DNA of 64,000 nt from Lachnospiraceae bacterium (GTDB taxonomy: Bacteria > Bacillota > Clostridia > Lachnospirales > Lachnospiraceae): contig CASJPF010000004.1 of assembly GCA_949383255.1 (NCBI GenBank), positions 62,001 to 126,000 of the forward strand. The letters run 5' to 3'. Position numbers and translations under genes: made by a program. Each line of letters opens with the position of its first letter. Within the stretch, counting starts at the first letter, position 1. Shown piece after piece: positions 36,790 to 46,315 of the stretch. The notes beneath the pieces are model-generated. The model saw nothing but the letters and a program-made list of their open reading frames with translations. It made no database searches and was not told the DNA's origin.

Positions 36790-38289
36790 TTATTTGTTTG
36801 GATGAGAATTTTTCGGGAGAGTAGATTTTTCTTTGTCAGAGTAAAGCTGTTCAGAATGTGTTTCGTCAGGATAATCTTCCTCAAAATATTCTTCGTCAGG
36901 ATAATCTTCTCTATTGGAATAATTTTCATTGGAATATTCTTCTTCAAAATAATCTTCCTCAGAATATTCCTCATCAGAATAATTTTCATCGGGATAGTCT
37001 TCTTCATCAGAATAGTTTTCATCGGAATAATTTTCTTCAAAGTATTCTTCCTCAGAATATTCCTTATCAGGATTGTTTTCATCAGAGTACATTTTATTTG
37101 AATACTCCTTAGGGGGATAGATTTCTTCCGAATATTCTTCATTTGGATAGTCCTTGTTGAGATAGTTCTGTTCGGAATATGATTCGTCGGAATACTCCTC
37201 ATCAGAATATTGTTCGTCGCGATATTCGTCCTCATAATATTCCTCTTCATAGTATTCTTCGTCGGTATCATTTTCCTCATAATATTCCTCATTGAAATAT
37301 GGTTCTTCCTCGTAATACTCTTCATCTTCATCAATAGAATTGTTATCTTTCCGAAAGAAACTGTATACAGAGTAACAGATTAACGCTAATACTGCAAAGA
37401 TGGCGACTGCCAGTACAATGACCACAGGAGTGCCCAGTAAACTGCCGGAAATTTCTGAATTGTTTTCTTCTGTATCTTCCTCGGTCTGTGTGTCTGATGT
37501 CAAATCACTGCCCACATTGTCTGGCAAATCAACTTCATCATCAAGAATTGTGTTATCAGGTGAGGAAGGGGTTACTGTGACAGAAGCATTTGTGCCATTA
37601 AGTGGTGTGTCTGACAAAAATTCCGCAGAAACATATGCAGTATTGCCAGAATACTGAATTTGATACCAATTGTCTGTAGTTTTTCCAGTTACAGTAATTT
37701 CTTGACCATATTTTAGTGTACCTAGTTTTTTGTAGTCCTTGGAAGGTCCGCTGCGGACATTGAGTCCTGTCTGGGTTGCCGCATAGTACGTTCCGCTCAT
37801 AGGAGTCACAGAAAAACTGTTCTGGTTGGAAGAATTTTCAGAGGAAGCAGGAGGTTTTGCGGAGGGCGGCTCTGGCTGTGGTGTTATTGTTGTATCTGAT
37901 GAGGGTGGCTGTGGAGTCGGGTTTGGAACAGATTCTGTATTGGAAGCATCTGTGGAGGGTGTTCCAGTCGGTGTTTGGGATTCTTCGGGTTTCGGGAGAG
38001 TAGGGGACCCAACGGAAGGCGTGTCCGCGGGTGTATTTTCCGCGGGCTTACTCTCTACAGGGATATTTTCTGCGGGTGTGCTTTCCGCGGGGGGACTTTC
38101 CGAAGGGATATTTTCTGCGGGTGTGCTTTCTGTAGGCGTGCTCTCCACGGGGGGGTTCTGTGTAGGTGTGCTTTCAACAGGTGGAACATTGTTCTCAGCA
38201 GCTAAAACTGGTAGTGGCTTTACACAAAAAATCAGTGTTGCTGTGGTGTATAAAATTATTTTTTTGATTTTGAATAATCTTTTCTTCAC
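36790..38289 (-). CDS. SH3b surface protein with tyrosine/acidic pentapeptide tail
   Basis: The 499-aa protein has a signal peptide (1-31) and a Pro/Ser/Thr/Glu-rich wall-spanning region with repeated PAESTPAEN-type units (35-160). A bacterial SH3b domain follows (about 172-226: TGLNVRSGPSKDYKKLGTL..), then a Ser/Thr/Asp linker and one membrane helix (287-312). After a basic FFRK stop, a 180-residue cytosolic tail carries Tyr every fifth residue in an acidic context, in perfect register from 346 to 426 apart from Asn406 (units like YSDEE, YSEEE). No family covers the tail. GGAGG lies upstream on the minus strand. Confidence 0.75.
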   Translation of the reverse strand: MKKRLFKIKKIILYTTATLIFCVKPLPVLAAENNVPPVESTPTQNPPVESTPTESTPAENIPSESPPAESTPAENIPVESKPAENTPADTPSVGSPTLPKPEESQTPTGTPSTDASNTESVPNPTPQPPSSDTTITPQPEPPSAKPPASSENSSNQNSFSVTPMSGTYYAATQTGLNVRSGPSKDYKKLGTLKYGQEITVTGKTTDNWYQIQYSGNTAYVSAEFLSDTPLNGTNASVTVTPSSPDNTILDDEVDLPDNVGSDLTSDTQTEEDTEENNSEISGSLLGTPVVIVLAVAIFAVLALICYSVYSFFRKDNNSIDEDEEYYEEEPYFNEEYYEENDTDEEYYEEEYYEDEYRDEQYSDEEYSDESYSEQNYLNKDYPNEEYSEEIYPPKEYSNKMYSDENNPDKEYSEEEYFEENYSDENYSDEEDYPDENYSDEEYSEEDYFEEEYSNENYSNREDYPDEEYFEEDYPDETHSEQLYSDKEKSTLPKNSHPNK

Positions 38290-38424
38290 AAAAGGAATCC
38301 TCCTTGTACTTTTGCAGGGAACTGTATTAGAAACAAACAGTTCCCAATAATTTTTATTTATAACATAGTTTATAGTATATCATGCCCGAAGAAAAGATTA
38401 TATATAAAAATTAAAAAAAATTTA

Positions 38425-38453
38425 TTGACAATTTGCGATAGATTTACTACTAT
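38425..38453 (+). promoter_or_regulatory. valS promoter
   Basis: TTGACA at 38425-38430 and TACTAT at 38448-38453 have a 17-base spacer. A TATAAT also overlaps at 38451. The predicted start lies near 38460, almost at an ATG (38462). Confidence 0.7.
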
Positions 38454-38515
38454 AATAAAATATGAATATTCTCGAAAAGGAAGACCAAAGAGGTGTCTCC
38501 ATCGGTATTGATTCG

Positions 38516-38557
38516 CCTTTTGTTGCAGAAGAAATGGTCTGCAGGAAAGGTTTTTTT
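38516..38557 (+). terminator. Attenuator-like terminator in the valS leader
   Basis: CCTTTTGTTGCAGA pairs with TCTGCAGGAAAGG (two stem blocks with small internal loops), followed by seven T. It stands 21 bases before the valS start, between promoter and gene, so it should attenuate valS. The leader (about 95 nt before the tail) has no T-box landmarks. A 37-codon ORF (38462-38575) with several valines spans it. Confidence 0.6.
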
Positions 38558-38578
38558 GTGTATAGAAAGGAGTAGAAT

Positions 38579-41233
38579 ATGGGTAGAGAGTTGGCAAAGA
38601 CTTATGACCCACATGGTCTAGAGGACAAGATTTATCAGAGGTGGATGGAGCGAAAATATTTTCATGCAGAGGTTGACAGAAGCAAAAAACCATTTACCAT
38701 TGTGATTCCACCTCCCAATATTACAGGACAGCTTCATATGGGACATGCACTTGACAATACAATGCAAGATATTTTGATTCGATTTCGGCGCATGCAGGGA
38801 TACAATACACTCTGGCAGCCGGGAACGGACCATGCCAGTATTGCTACAGAAGTCAAGATTATAGAGAAGCTGAAAGAGGAAGGCATAGATAAGCACGATT
38901 TGGGAAGAGAAAAATTTCTTGAGCGTGCTTGGGATTGGAAAAAAGAGTATGGCGGTCGGATTATTAGCCAGTTAAAGAAATTAGGTTCTTCGTGTGATTG
39001 GGATCGGGAACGCTTTACTATGGACGAGGGCTGTAACAAAGCCGTGACAGAAGTGTTCTGCAAGATGCATGAAAAAGGATATATCTATAAGGGTGCAAGA
39101 ATGATTAACTGGTGTCCAGTTTGCAATACTTCTATCTCAGATGCTGAGGTTGAGTACGAAGAGCAAGCAGGGCATTTGTGGCATATAAAATATCCAGTTT
39201 TAAAAGAAGATGGCACAGAATCCGGAGAGTATTTAACGTTTGCGACAACACGGCCTGAGACAATGTTGGGAGATACTGCGGTGGCGATTCATCCAGAGGA
39301 TAAGCGATATGCGCATCTGCGTGGAAAGAAGCTGATGCTTCCTTTGATGAACCGTGAGATTCCGGTGGTGGAAGATACGTATGTTGATATGGAGTTTGGG
39401 ACAGGTGTGGTAAAAATTACGCCAGCACATGATCCAAATGATTTTGAGGTTGGAAAGCGGCATAACCTGCCAATTGTCAATATTATGAATGATAATGCGA
39501 CCATTAATGAAAATGGTGGCAAATATGCGGGTATGGATCGCTATGAGGCGAGAAAGGCTATTGTCGCGGAACTTGACGCGATGGGGCTTCTTGTAAAAGT
39601 AGAGGATTACAGCCATAATGTAGGGACACATGACCGCTGTAAGACAACGATTGAGCCTCTTGTAAAACAACAGTGGTTTGTCAGAATGAGTGAATTGATT
39701 CAGCCGGCAGTGGAAGCAGTAAAGAACGGTGCAATTAAATTGATTCCAGAACGTATGGAAAAGACCTACTATAATTGGACGGATAATATTAAGGACTGGT
39801 GCATTTCCAGACAGCTTTGGTGGGGGCATCGGATTCCGGCCTACTATTGTGATGCATGTGGAGAGATTGTTGTTGCAAAAGAGATGCCTGAAGTTTGTCC
39901 AAAGTGTGGTGGCAAACATTTTACACAGGACCCAGACACGCTCGACACATGGTTTTCCTCTGCACTCTGGCCATTTTCAACGCTTGGATGGCCTGACAAA
40001 ACAGAAGCGTTAGATTATTTTTATCCAACAGATGTACTTGTGACAGGGTATGATATTATCTTTTTCTGGGTAATTCGCATGATTTTCTCGGGGTATGAAC
40101 ATATGGGAACAAAGCCATTCCATACTGTGTTGTTTCATGGGTTGGTGCGTGACGCGCAAGGGCGAAAGATGTCAAAATCTTTAGGAAATGGTATTGACCC
40201 ACTTGAAGTTATTGAGCAGTATGGTGCGGATGCACTGCGGATGACTTTAATTACAGGAAATGCGCCTGGAAATGATATGCGCTTTTATTATGAGCGCGTG
40301 GAGGCAAATCGAAACTTTGCAAATAAAATTTGGAATGCATCGCGCTTTATTATGATGAATATGGAAGGCAAGACCGTGACAGATGCTTCTGACTCTTTAG
40401 AGCCAGCGGACCGTTGGATTTTATCTAAACTGAACAGCCTTGTGAAAGAGGTTACTGACAATATGGAGAGTTTTGAACTAGGGATTGCTGTTCAGAAGAT
40501 TTATGATTTTATTTGGGATGAGTTCTGTGACTGGTATATTGAGATGGTTAAGCCAAGACTCTATAATTCCGATAATATGTGTTCGCAAAATGCGGTGCTG
40601 TGGACATTAAAGACAGTGTTGATTGATGCATTGAAACTTTTGCATCCATATATGCCATTTATCACAGAGGAAATTTTCTGTACACTTCAGTCCGAGGAAG
40701 AGTCCATTATGGTATCAAAGTGGCCAGAGTATACAGAAACACGCAGCTTTAAAAAGGATGAAAAAGAGATTGAGATTATCAAAGAGGCAGTGCGCGGCAT
40801 TAGAAATGTGCGCACAAAGATGAATGTGGCGCCTTCAAAGAAGGCACATGTTTTTGTTGTCTCTGACAAGGCGGAAATTAGGGAGACTTTTACAGAAGGA
40901 AAACTGTTCTTTGCGTCACTTGCTTACGCGTCTGATGTACAGATTCAAGATAACAAAAATGGAATTGCAGAGGATGCAGTTTCTGTTGTGATTGCCAATG
41001 CTAACATTTATATTCCTTTTGCGGAACTGGTTGATATCACACAGGAGATCGCGCGCTTAGAAAAGGAAGAGAAACGATTGGAAGGTGAGCTTGCACGCGT
41101 GAATGGGATGTTGAACAATGAAAGATTTATGTCAAAGGCGCCGGAGGCAAAGATTGCCGAGGAAAGGGAAAAATTGGCAAAATATGTACAAATGAAGGAA
41201 CAAGTCACAGAACGGCTTGCGCAATTGAGGTAA
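38579..41233 (+). CDS. valS: Valyl-tRNA synthetase
   Basis: This 884-aa class Ia synthetase charges tRNA-Val and edits mischarged threonine. The HIGH signature appears as [16 protein letters not shown], the large CP1 editing domain follows, and KMSKSLGNG is the second signature. The anticodon-binding helical domain and the C-terminal coiled coil (about 820-884) typical of ValRS are present. AAAGGAG precedes the ATG. The leader holds a terminator that probably regulates expression. Confidence 0.98.
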   Translation: MGRELAKTYDPHGLEDKIYQRWMERKYFHAEVDRSKKPFTIVIPPPNITGQLHMGHALDNTMQDILIRFRRMQGYNTLWQPGTDHASIATEVKIIEKLKEEGIDKHDLGREKFLERAWDWKKEYGGRIISQLKKLGSSCDWDRERFTMDEGCNKAVTEVFCKMHEKGYIYKGARMINWCPVCNTSISDAEVEYEEQAGHLWHIKYPVLKEDGTESGEYLTFATTRPETMLGDTAVAIHPEDKRYAHLRGKKLMLPLMNREIPVVEDTYVDMEFGTGVVKITPAHDPNDFEVGKRHNLPIVNIMNDNATINENGGKYAGMDRYEARKAIVAELDAMGLLVKVEDYSHNVGTHDRCKTTIEPLVKQQWFVRMSELIQPAVEAVKNGAIKLIPERMEKTYYNWTDNIKDWCISRQLWWGHRIPAYYCDACGEIVVAKEMPEVCPKCGGKHFTQDPDTLDTWFSSALWPFSTLGWPDKTEALDYFYPTDVLVTGYDIIFFWVIRMIFSGYEHMGTKPFHTVLFHGLVRDAQGRKMSKSLGNGIDPLEVIEQYGADALRMTLITGNAPGNDMRFYYERVEANRNFANKIWNASRFIMMNMEGKTVTDASDSLEPADRWILSKLNSLVKEVTDNMESFELGIAVQKIYDFIWDEFCDWYIEMVKPRLYNSDNMCSQNAVLWTLKTVLIDALKLLHPYMPFITEEIFCTLQSEEESIMVSKWPEYTETRSFKKDEKEIEIIKEAVRGIRNVRTKMNVAPSKKAHVFVVSDKAEIRETFTEGKLFFASLAYASDVQIQDNKNGIAEDAVSVVIANANIYIPFAELVDITQEIARLEKEEKRLEGELARVNGMLNNERFMSKAPEAKIAEEREKLAKYVQMKEQVTERLAQLR

Positions 41234-41289
41234 ATCGTGTTACAATAAAGACATAAGAGGGCGATTTATGCCTTCTCGGAGGTGAGCAG

Positions 41290-42675
41290 ATGGTTAATGT
41301 CAAATCTTATGTCAGAATAGCAGACGATAAAACGGAAGCGTGGCTTTACTTGTGCGCGCCCGAAGAAGGCACAAGGTACGAAAAGCCAGAGATTATACGA
41401 TACCTTCAGCTAAACGGGGTGGTTGCGGGTATCAATGAGTCACATGTAGCGGCAATGTGTAAGAAACAGATTTATGAGCGTGAAGTAAAGATAGCATCCA
41501 GTGAAAAAGGAGATCCAGGAAGCGCAGGGCGGTTTGAATTTTTCTTTAACACAGAAAAACCAAAGCCAGAAATCCGAAAAGATGGCACAGTAGATTACAG
41601 GAGTATGTCTCTTGTGCAGAATGCGGAGGAGGGACAGTTACTTGCTGTGTACCATCCTGCGATTCAGGGAACTGCTGGAAGAGATGTCACTGGCGCTATG
41701 GAAAAGGCAAATACATACAAGGAACTTCGACCACTTACCGGAAAGGGAATCAGCAATGAGGAAGATCCAAATAAATACTACGCAGCCAAAGCTGGTAAAA
41801 TTGAGTATGACGGTGATAATAAGCTGTCTGTGGTAGAAGTATATGAAGTTCAGGGTGGATGCGACTACGCGAACAATGCGCTGGTCGATTTTAATGGAGA
41901 TGTAATTATCCATGGAAATGTGGAGGCCGGAGTTACAATTCATGCTGGAAAAAGTCTTACTGTTGACGGCGTAGTTGAGTCGGCAAACATAACGGCGGGG
42001 GGCACCGTCTGCCTGAAACGCGGTATGCAGGGGGCAGGAAAAGGTGCGATTATTGCAGGCGGAGATATCTTTACAGAATTTATCGAATATGCGAATGTCA
42101 GTGCGGGCGGAAGCGTTCAGTCGAATGTTATTCTAAATTCAAAGGTTACTGCTGGAGATCAGATTACACTTACAGGTAAGAAAGGACTGATTGCCGGTGG
42201 ATATGTGCATGCAATGATGGGCGTGAGCTGTCAGAATGCAGGCAATATGTCAGAGATTAAGACGGGAATCCATGTAGGTGTAATGCCAGAGATTATGGAG
42301 AAGCGTATTGAGGTGAATGAACAGTACAATAAGCTCAATCAGGAATTGGATGAAGTGGCAGCAGGAATGGCAAAAATTTTACGTGTCAGACAACAGACAG
42401 GAGAGCTTAATGAACAGCTTCAAGCACATCTCAATGACCTTAAAGTTAGAAAAAATCAGATTTATGTGAAGTGCATGACAGCGAAGCGGCAGGCTGACGA
42501 ACTAGAGAATACGATACTGAAATCAAGAGAGGCCAAGATTAAAATTAGTGGAAATATTTATAAGGGTACTGTTATCAGTATTGATGATAATCGAATGGTC
42601 ATTAATCGTGACACAAGCTTTATGGAGTATTCTGCGCAGAATGGTGTGATTGTCGGGACGGTGGTCGTTATCTAA
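41290..42675 (+). CDS. FapA family protein (DUF342)
   Basis: The 461-aa soluble protein has an N-terminal alpha/beta region, then a right-handed beta-helix of short strands and turns (about 200-330: GDVIIHGNVEAGVTIHAGKS, followed by a GGTVCLKRGMQGAG turn and similar units). A coiled coil (about 340-420) and a small closing beta region end the protein. This is the DUF342/FapA layout, whose members are linked to cell-surface or polymer regulation but have no settled biochemical role. GGAGGTGAG precedes the ATG. It follows valS by 56 bases. Confidence 0.85.
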   Translation: MVNVKSYVRIADDKTEAWLYLCAPEEGTRYEKPEIIRYLQLNGVVAGINESHVAAMCKKQIYEREVKIASSEKGDPGSAGRFEFFFNTEKPKPEIRKDGTVDYRSMSLVQNAEEGQLLAVYHPAIQGTAGRDVTGAMEKANTYKELRPLTGKGISNEEDPNKYYAAKAGKIEYDGDNKLSVVEVYEVQGGCDYANNALVDFNGDVIIHGNVEAGVTIHAGKSLTVDGVVESANITAGGTVCLKRGMQGAGKGAIIAGGDIFTEFIEYANVSAGGSVQSNVILNSKVTAGDQITLTGKKGLIAGGYVHAMMGVSCQNAGNMSEIKTGIHVGVMPEIMEKRIEVNEQYNKLNQELDEVAAGMAKILRVRQQTGELNEQLQAHLNDLKVRKNQIYVKCMTAKRQADELENTILKSREAKIKISGNIYKGTVISIDDNRMVINRDTSFMEYSAQNGVIVGTVVVI

Positions 42676-42717
42676 AAACAATATGGTACAATCCAATCCA
42701 CTACAGGATTCCGCTAT

Positions 42718-42751
42718 AAAAGGGTTCGCGTTTCGAGGCGAGCCTTTTTTG
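42718..42751 (+). terminator. Terminator after the FapA gene
   Basis: AAAGGGTTCGC pairs with GCGAGCCTTT (with a small bulge) and runs into six T. The bases after it (GTGCACATGGGTACTCAAAG) resemble the start of the dispersed repeat, without the rest. Confidence 0.7.
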
Positions 42752-42815
42752 TGCACATGGGTACTCAAAGAAAGATTGTTAGCGAATTGGCAAACGTGTG
42801 ATCAGAGGAAAAACG

Positions 42816-44192
42816 ATGGAGGAAAAACAAATACAAAATTATGCTGCGGCGGAACAGTTTTTGGCAGAGGTTCCAAAGTTTACCAAGAAAAATCTGTTAG
42901 AAGATACAAAAAAATTTTATCAATATATACAGAGTTGTGCAGATGGCAGGTATTGCGAGGAGCGTTTGGGGAAAATTGTGCATGTGGCAGGGACCAACGG
43001 AAAGGGGTCTGTGTGCGCTTATTTGCAGAGCATATGTAAGGAGAGCGGTTATCGGACTGGTATGTTTACTTCTCCTCATCTAATGACAACAAGGGAGCGT
43101 TTTTGTATAGATGGCAGTGTTTTGTCCGAGGAGGAATTTTTAAATGCATTCCGTTGGCTTTCAAATCAGATTACAGCATATCATGCAATTCAGCCAGAGT
43201 ATAGTCCAACATATTTTGAACGGCTGTTTTTTATGGGGGTGTATATATTTGCGAGGGCGCAGATTGATGTTTTGCTATTGGAGACAGGACTTGGAGGACG
43301 TCTTGACACGACAAATGTAATAAAGAATCCTGTCCTCACAATAATTACAGAAATTGGTCTAGATCACATGGAGTATCTTGGAGACACAATTGATAAGATT
43401 GCAATCGAGAAGGCTGGGATTTTGAAATCTGGAGTGCCTGTCGTATTCTCGGACAGAAAAAAGGAAGCTTCCGCAGTTATCTGTGAGAAAGCGCAAAAAC
43501 TTGGCTGCAAATGTCATGCAGTGTCAAAAAAGGACTATAAAATAAATGAAATTCAGAAAAAATTCATTGATTTTTCTGCTGTCAGTCGTTATTATGATTA
43601 TGGTAGATTGATTGTGGATACAACGGGAGTTTATCAGGTGGAGAACGCGGCAGTTGCAATTCGTGCCGCTGAAGTTTTAAAGAGGGATTGTGGTTTTGAG
43701 AACATTACTGTAGCGTTGATAAAAAATGGAATTAGAAAGATGCACTGGGCTTGCCGGATGGAAGAGGTTGTGCCGGGAGTATATATTGACGGTGCGCACA
43801 ATGAAGATGGGATTGCGGCGTTTGTACGATCGTTGAAACAGGCGCCGATATTTACAGATACAAAATGTAAGTTTGATAAAAGGTGTGTGCTTATTTTTTC
43901 TGTTGTCAAAGATAAGCAATATGATAACATGATAGAAATGCTCTGTAGGCTTCCTATGGTTACGGATTTTGTGATTACGCATATTCCGGGTGAGCGGGGA
44001 GCGAAACTGGCAGAGCTGAGGAGTTTGTTTGACAGATATGCCGGCGGGAACACGCAGGGGATATATACTTATGAAAAAGTAGAGGATGCGGTTGCATTTG
44101 GTTTGTCAGTCGGAAGAGATGGAGGCAGAGTATATATTGTCGGGTCGCTGTATCTGGCAGGGATTGTGGAGGAGCTCTTTGCTCTAAGATGA
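42816..44192 (+). CDS. folC: Folylpolyglutamate synthase / dihydrofolate synthase
   Basis: This Mur-ligase-family enzyme adds glutamate to dihydropteroate or tetrahydrofolate. The P-loop is VHVAGTNGKGSVCAY, followed by the FTSPHLMTTRERF substrate loop and ETGLGGRLDTTN, a family hallmark. ITEIGLDHMEYLGDT continues the core, and the C-terminal domain contains DGAHNEDG. The length (458 aa) is normal. The frame opens at 42798, but the ATG at 42816 has AGAGGA before it. folA lies 16 kb away in the same window. Confidence 0.95.
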   Translation: MEEKQIQNYAAAEQFLAEVPKFTKKNLLEDTKKFYQYIQSCADGRYCEERLGKIVHVAGTNGKGSVCAYLQSICKESGYRTGMFTSPHLMTTRERFCIDGSVLSEEEFLNAFRWLSNQITAYHAIQPEYSPTYFERLFFMGVYIFARAQIDVLLLETGLGGRLDTTNVIKNPVLTIITEIGLDHMEYLGDTIDKIAIEKAGILKSGVPVVFSDRKKEASAVICEKAQKLGCKCHAVSKKDYKINEIQKKFIDFSAVSRYYDYGRLIVDTTGVYQVENAAVAIRAAEVLKRDCGFENITVALIKNGIRKMHWACRMEEVVPGVYIDGAHNEDGIAAFVRSLKQAPIFTDTKCKFDKRCVLIFSVVKDKQYDNMIEMLCRLPMVTDFVITHIPGERGAKLAELRSLFDRYAGGNTQGIYTYEKVEDAVAFGLSVGRDGGRVYIVGSLYLAGIVEELFALR

Positions 44193-44223
44193 CGTGATTC
44201 ATGGCGGCGTTTGGAGGAGTATT

Positions 44224-44373
44224 ATGATAGATTTTGAAGAAGAATTAAAGAAGTTTCATCCGAGCCTCGAGATTGAGGATGTGGAGGATGCAATATATAA
44301 TCAAGATGTGACAGACCTCGCGGATGTTTTGGTAAAATTAGTTAAGGAATCAAAAGAATCTGAGGAAGAGTAG
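44224..44373 (+). CDS. 49-aa acidic protein
   Basis: This short gene has a strong GGAGGAG site before its ATG. The product reads MIDFEEELKKFHPSLEIEDV, then DVTDLADVLVKLVKE and a Glu-rich end. It is predicted as two amphipathic helices, soluble and very acidic. It sits 31 bases after folC and 11 bases before the zinc-ribbon/TPR gene, so it is likely co-transcribed with them. No function is known. Confidence 0.65.
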   Translation: MIDFEEELKKFHPSLEIEDVEDAIYNQDVTDLADVLVKLVKESKESEEE

Positions 44374-44384
44374 GGGAGCTTGAT

Positions 44385-45776
44385 ATGTATTGCTTTAATT
44401 GTGGATGTCTATTGTCGGAGAAGGATTTTTGTACGGGTTGTGGTGCAGACGTGGTGTTATACAAAAAAATTATGTATGCCGCCAACCGATTTTATAATGA
44501 TGCGTTAGATAAAGCGAAAGTGAGGGATTTGTCTGGCGCAGTGTCAAGTTTGCGCCAGTGTCTAAAATTGAATAAGTATCATATTGATGCTCGAAATCTG
44601 CTAGGTCTTGTGTACTTTGAGCGTGGAGAAGTGGTTGCAGCGCTGAGCGAGTGGGTGATGAGTAAAAATGTACGAGGTGAAAAAAATATTGCAAACGACT
44701 ACATAGATATGATACAAAACAATCCGGGAAGATTGGATTCTTTTAATCATACAATCAAAAAATATAATATGGCTTTGAATTACTGTCAGCAGGGAAGCCT
44801 TGACTTGGCGGTGATTCAGCTTAAGAAAGTCGTCTCAATGAACGCGCGATTTGTGCAGGCGAGGCAGTTGCTAGCACTTTTGTATTTGAATACACAGGAG
44901 TGGGACAAGGCTAAAAAGGAGCTTGAAAAAGCTCTCAGTATAGATACAAACAATACAATTACGTTGCGCTATCTAAAAGAAGTGGAGGAAATGACACCTG
45001 CAGATGAGGAGCGCGTGCGCAAAAAGAAAGAGGCTGTGGTATACCAAAGTGGCAATGAGACCGTGATTCAGCCAGTTGGGAAGAAGGATAGGACAGTTTT
45101 TCAGACAGTGATTAATATACTGATTGGTGTGGCGATTGGTGTGGCAATTGCAAGGTTCTTGGTGCTTCCGTCAAAGATACAGAAGGCTCAGACAGAAGTC
45201 AATGAGAAGTACAAGGCAGTCAGTGAGCAGTTGGATGCGAGAACCGTACAGATTGATGAGCTGACAGCACAGATTAAAGAATTAACACAGGAGAAAGATT
45301 CTTTGACAAACAGTTTGACAGAGGCTCAGGCAAACAAAGTACAGTTGATGGCCAATACGCAACTGATAGAGGCAGTCCTGATGAATATGAAAGGGACCGG
45401 AGATGAGATGGCTGTTGCGGAGGCATTAGAACAGATTAATGCAGAGTATTTGCAAAATGATGCCACAGAGAGTTACAAGGCGCTGTATGAAGCACTGCGG
45501 GAGGATGTGAGCAAAGTTGTAGCGAGAAATAGTTATAACACAGGCTACGATGCATACCGAGCGGAAGATTATGATACCGCTATCAAGAATCTTGAGCGAG
45601 CGTATTCGTATGATCCGACAAATGGTGAAGCGTTGTATAATCTTGGAAATTCCTATAATAAAAAGGGAGATCTGGACAAGGCAGTGGAGATATATGAACA
45701 GGTAGTGGAACTTTTCCCAAATACAGCGAAGGCAAGAAAGTCACAGAATTACATAAAGGAAATCAAAGGTGAATGA
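44385..45776 (+). CDS. Zinc-ribbon, TPR and coiled-coil membrane protein
   Basis: The 463-aa protein begins with a zinc ribbon (Cys3/6 and Cys16/19, reading CFNC..CTGC). TPR-like helices follow (about 30-200), then one transmembrane segment (238-260), a coiled coil (263-325) and a second set of TPRs (about 395-460, with EALYNLGNSYNKKGDLDKAV). No signal peptide precedes the zinc ribbon, so the N-terminal TPRs face the cytosol and the C-terminal ones the outside. A scaffold role is plausible; the family is not named. GGGGAG precedes the ATG. Confidence 0.7.
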   Translation: MYCFNCGCLLSEKDFCTGCGADVVLYKKIMYAANRFYNDALDKAKVRDLSGAVSSLRQCLKLNKYHIDARNLLGLVYFERGEVVAALSEWVMSKNVRGEKNIANDYIDMIQNNPGRLDSFNHTIKKYNMALNYCQQGSLDLAVIQLKKVVSMNARFVQARQLLALLYLNTQEWDKAKKELEKALSIDTNNTITLRYLKEVEEMTPADEERVRKKKEAVVYQSGNETVIQPVGKKDRTVFQTVINILIGVAIGVAIARFLVLPSKIQKAQTEVNEKYKAVSEQLDARTVQIDELTAQIKELTQEKDSLTNSLTEAQANKVQLMANTQLIEAVLMNMKGTGDEMAVAEALEQINAEYLQNDATESYKALYEALREDVSKVVARNSYNTGYDAYRAEDYDTAIKNLERAYSYDPTNGEALYNLGNSYNKKGDLDKAVEIYEQVVELFPNTAKARKSQNYIKEIKGE

Positions 45777-45796
45777 TGGCATACCAAGAGATACAA

Positions 45797-45830
45797 AAGA
45801 GGACATACCAGTTGGGTACGTCCTCTTTTT
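45797..45830 (+). terminator. Terminator after the TPR gene
   Basis: AAGAGGAC.TACC pairs with GGTA.GTCCTCTT (one mismatch), followed by five T. Repeat copy B begins at the next base. Confidence 0.85.
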
Positions 45831-45918
45831 ATGCACACGGGCGCCTAAATGAAATATGTCAGCAAGCTGACGGACGTCCGGCGCGCGAGCAGGGGAAGTA
45901 ACCTTACCCTGCTCGATT
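45831..45918. repeat. Dispersed post-terminator repeat, copy B
   Basis: The segment is ATGCACACGGGCGCC, then ATATGTCAGCAAGCTGAC (a hairpin), then GAGCAGGGGAAG...CCCTGCTCGATT (a terminal hairpin). The middle is nearly identical to copy C at 60800. It fills most of the gap between a terminator and spoIIAA, so the spoIIA promoter must lie within or just after it. Confidence 0.75.
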
Positions 45919-45962
45919 AAGAAAAGATGATTGAAAAATTGTAGGGAAATGGAGGAGCGTAA

Positions 45963-46280
45963 ATGGAACAGAATATGGAGGAGTATGCGATCATTGATAA
46001 TTATCTGTGTATAAAAATGCCACAGGAAGTAGATCATCATGGTGCCGCGGGTATTCGAGCGTGTGCGGATAGGCTGATTTTAGATGACAAAGTGAAAAAT
46101 ATAGTGTTTGATTTTGAAAACACAACGTTTATGGATAGTTCTGGTCTTGGGATTATTATAGGACGGTACCGTAAAATTTCCTGTTTTGGTGGAAAGGTGT
46201 ACGCAATTAACACAAATGAGCGCATTAGCAGAATTTTAAAGGCATCTGGCATGTCGGCTATTATAGAAATTCTGGTGTAA
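45963..46280 (+). CDS. spoIIAA: Anti-sigma F factor antagonist SpoIIAA
   Basis: This 105-aa STAS-domain protein contains the phosphorylatable serine in FMDSSGLGIIIGRY. In its unphosphorylated form it binds SpoIIAB and frees sigma F in the forespore. Gene order spoIIAA-spoIIAB-sigF confirms the identity over other STAS proteins. GGAGGAG precedes the ATG. The N terminus is a few residues longer than the Bacillus protein. Upstream lies repeat copy B; a sigma-H promoter was not found by eye. Confidence 0.93.
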   Translation: MEQNMEEYAIIDNYLCIKMPQEVDHHGAAGIRACADRLILDDKVKNIVFDFENTTFMDSSGLGIIIGRYRKISCFGGKVYAINTNERISRILKASGMSAIIEILV

Positions 46281-46315
46281 GAATCTGTTAATTTAGAAAG
46301 GGAAAAGGATTTTAT

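Noticed and set aside
36800-37330. Tandem DNA repeats of about 15 bp that might be a CRISPR or minisatellite array
   Set aside because: The period is 15 bp with varied units and it encodes the Tyr/acidic pentapeptides in an open 499-codon gene. There are no spacers.
36759-38350. Long open frames on both strands opposite the pentapeptide/proline-rich gene
   Set aside because: They are a by-product of biased repeat codons. They have no ribosome sites, and their compositions (Ile/Met/Lys or Gly/Val only) are unlike real proteins.
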